Positions 7,013 to 7,462 of a stretch of 7,462 nucleotides of DNA are shown here, piece after piece. The DNA lies in the NCBI GenBank assembly GCA_947311335.1, contig CAMZKR010000128.1:1-7462 (forward strand), given 5' to 3'. Numbering within the stretch: position 1 is the first letter of the stretch; every line of letters begins with the position of its first letter. Made by a program: the position numbers and the translations under genes. Origin of the DNA: an uncultured bacterium. Its GTDB lineage: Bacteria; Patescibacteriota; Gracilibacteria; BD1-5; UBA6164. Under the pieces are notes generated by a model that was not told the DNA's origin, did no database searches, and saw only the letters and a program-made list of their open reading frames with translations.

Positions 7013-7462
7013 TTAAAATATAATTGGATATATTGGTGGAATTATAGGATAAGTCTTTTTACAATAATTTCATTCTCTTTTATATCAAGAATTACATACT
7101 ACATAAGGAGTATTATGTGTTAATCTTCAATCTCTACAAGTAAAAATTATTGAGATTTTTCACCCATAAATATTCCTTTTCATATGATATACTTCTCAAT
7201 TACTTAATCTTTTATAATAATATCAAATATAATTTCAAGCAGAACATCATCATGTTCATATATTATTCTTACTAATACATCTATCTCATGACCTTCTGTA
7301 TCAAGAATCACAAATTACATTTAAATATCATCTTATAATCTTTCAATTATAACATCTTAATGTTGTTCTTATTACTCAATTATTTATTGTCTTTGATGAT
7401 GGGTAACTTTCATTGTTTGATAAAATAGGATAACTAAATCAATTATAATCTCATGAACTACA
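7013..7462 (-). CDS. C-terminal part of a cysteine-repeat protein, probably secreted
   Basis: The frame is open to the window edge, so only the last 149 residues are seen and no signal peptide can be checked. Two tandem repeats are visible with identical cysteine spacing: C1, C37, C51, C62 and C73, C109, C123, C134, a period of 72 residues. Each repeat carries CSxG(D/N)YxG, LSNxExY and C(D/N)SGYxRxG(D/N)xC, where x is any residue. A short tail rich in Pro, Ile and Tyr (TYPIIPPIYPIIF) ends at TAA. Even cysteine numbers and short SGYxRxG loops resemble small disulfide-bonded extracellular modules, so a surface or secreted location is inferred. Almost every glycine is TGA. I know no named family for it. 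Confidence 0.82.
7061..7246 (-). repeat. Four-cysteine module, second copy
   Basis: Visible residues 73-134. Cysteine spacing is 36, 14 and 11 residues, exactly as in the preceding copy, with 24 of 62 positions identical and no gaps by hand alignment. Confidence 0.82.
7277..7462 (-). repeat. Four-cysteine module, first visible copy
   Basis: Visible residues 1-62, starting at the window edge with CSSGDY. It is separated from the second copy by a ten-residue linker (ISKNNIGTGG). More copies may lie beyond the window. Confidence 0.82.

Noticed and set aside
1..7462. tRNA, rRNA, CRISPR array, insertion sequence or prophage genes
   Set aside because: I read both strands for clover-leaf arms, regularly spaced repeats, terminal inverted repeats and transposase or integrase motifs and saw none; nearly all of the sequence is accounted for by the listed genes.

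Overview
The window can only be read with UGA as glycine (genetic code 25). With UGA as a stop there are no long recognisable genes. With UGA as glycine and only TAA/TAG as stops, eight frames open, and six of them carry textbook family motifs in which invariant glycines are written TGA: PlsX DAMGGD and SGNTGA, TyrA THPMFGP, the GT4 motif with E283-x7-E291, the Nudix box, the WecG/TagA FEWLYR block, and PheA. Together with very low G+C, this points to Candidatus Absconditabacteria (SR1) or Gracilibacteria (BD1-5). I cannot tell which from this window.

Layout. 44-1552 (+): a PlsX-like phosphate acyltransferase of 502 residues, enlarged by an internal duplication of its C-terminal half. 4275-1564 (-): an apparent three-gene operon in the order WecG/TagA/CpsF-family glycosyltransferase, TyrA (prephenate/arogenate dehydrogenase), PheA (prephenate dehydratase with ACT domain). 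4276-4396: divergent intergenic region with a good promoter for 4397-4549 (+), a 50-residue orphan protein followed by a clean intrinsic terminator. 4646-6258 (+): a GT4 glycosyltransferase followed by a Nudix hydrolase. 6905-6255 (-): a helical protein of unknown function, whose stop codon shares the palindrome TTAA with the Nudix stop. 7462-7013 (-): the C-terminal part of a cysteine-repeat protein that runs off the window.

How the genes fit together. TyrA and PheA both consume prephenate and open the branches to tyrosine and phenylalanine. PheA has no chorismate mutase domain, so prephenate must come from an enzyme encoded elsewhere. The two glycosyltransferases, in divergent transcription units about 370 bp apart, suggest cell-surface polysaccharide or glycolipid assembly; PlsX belongs to phospholipid synthesis. 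Translation starts lack Shine-Dalgarno sequences, and genes that begin a transcription unit start in the context TTTATG. The most unusual items are the duplicated PlsX, the monocistronic 50-residue protein with its own promoter and terminator and different arginine codon use, and the terminator-like hairpins embedded in the coding sequence of convergent neighbours.
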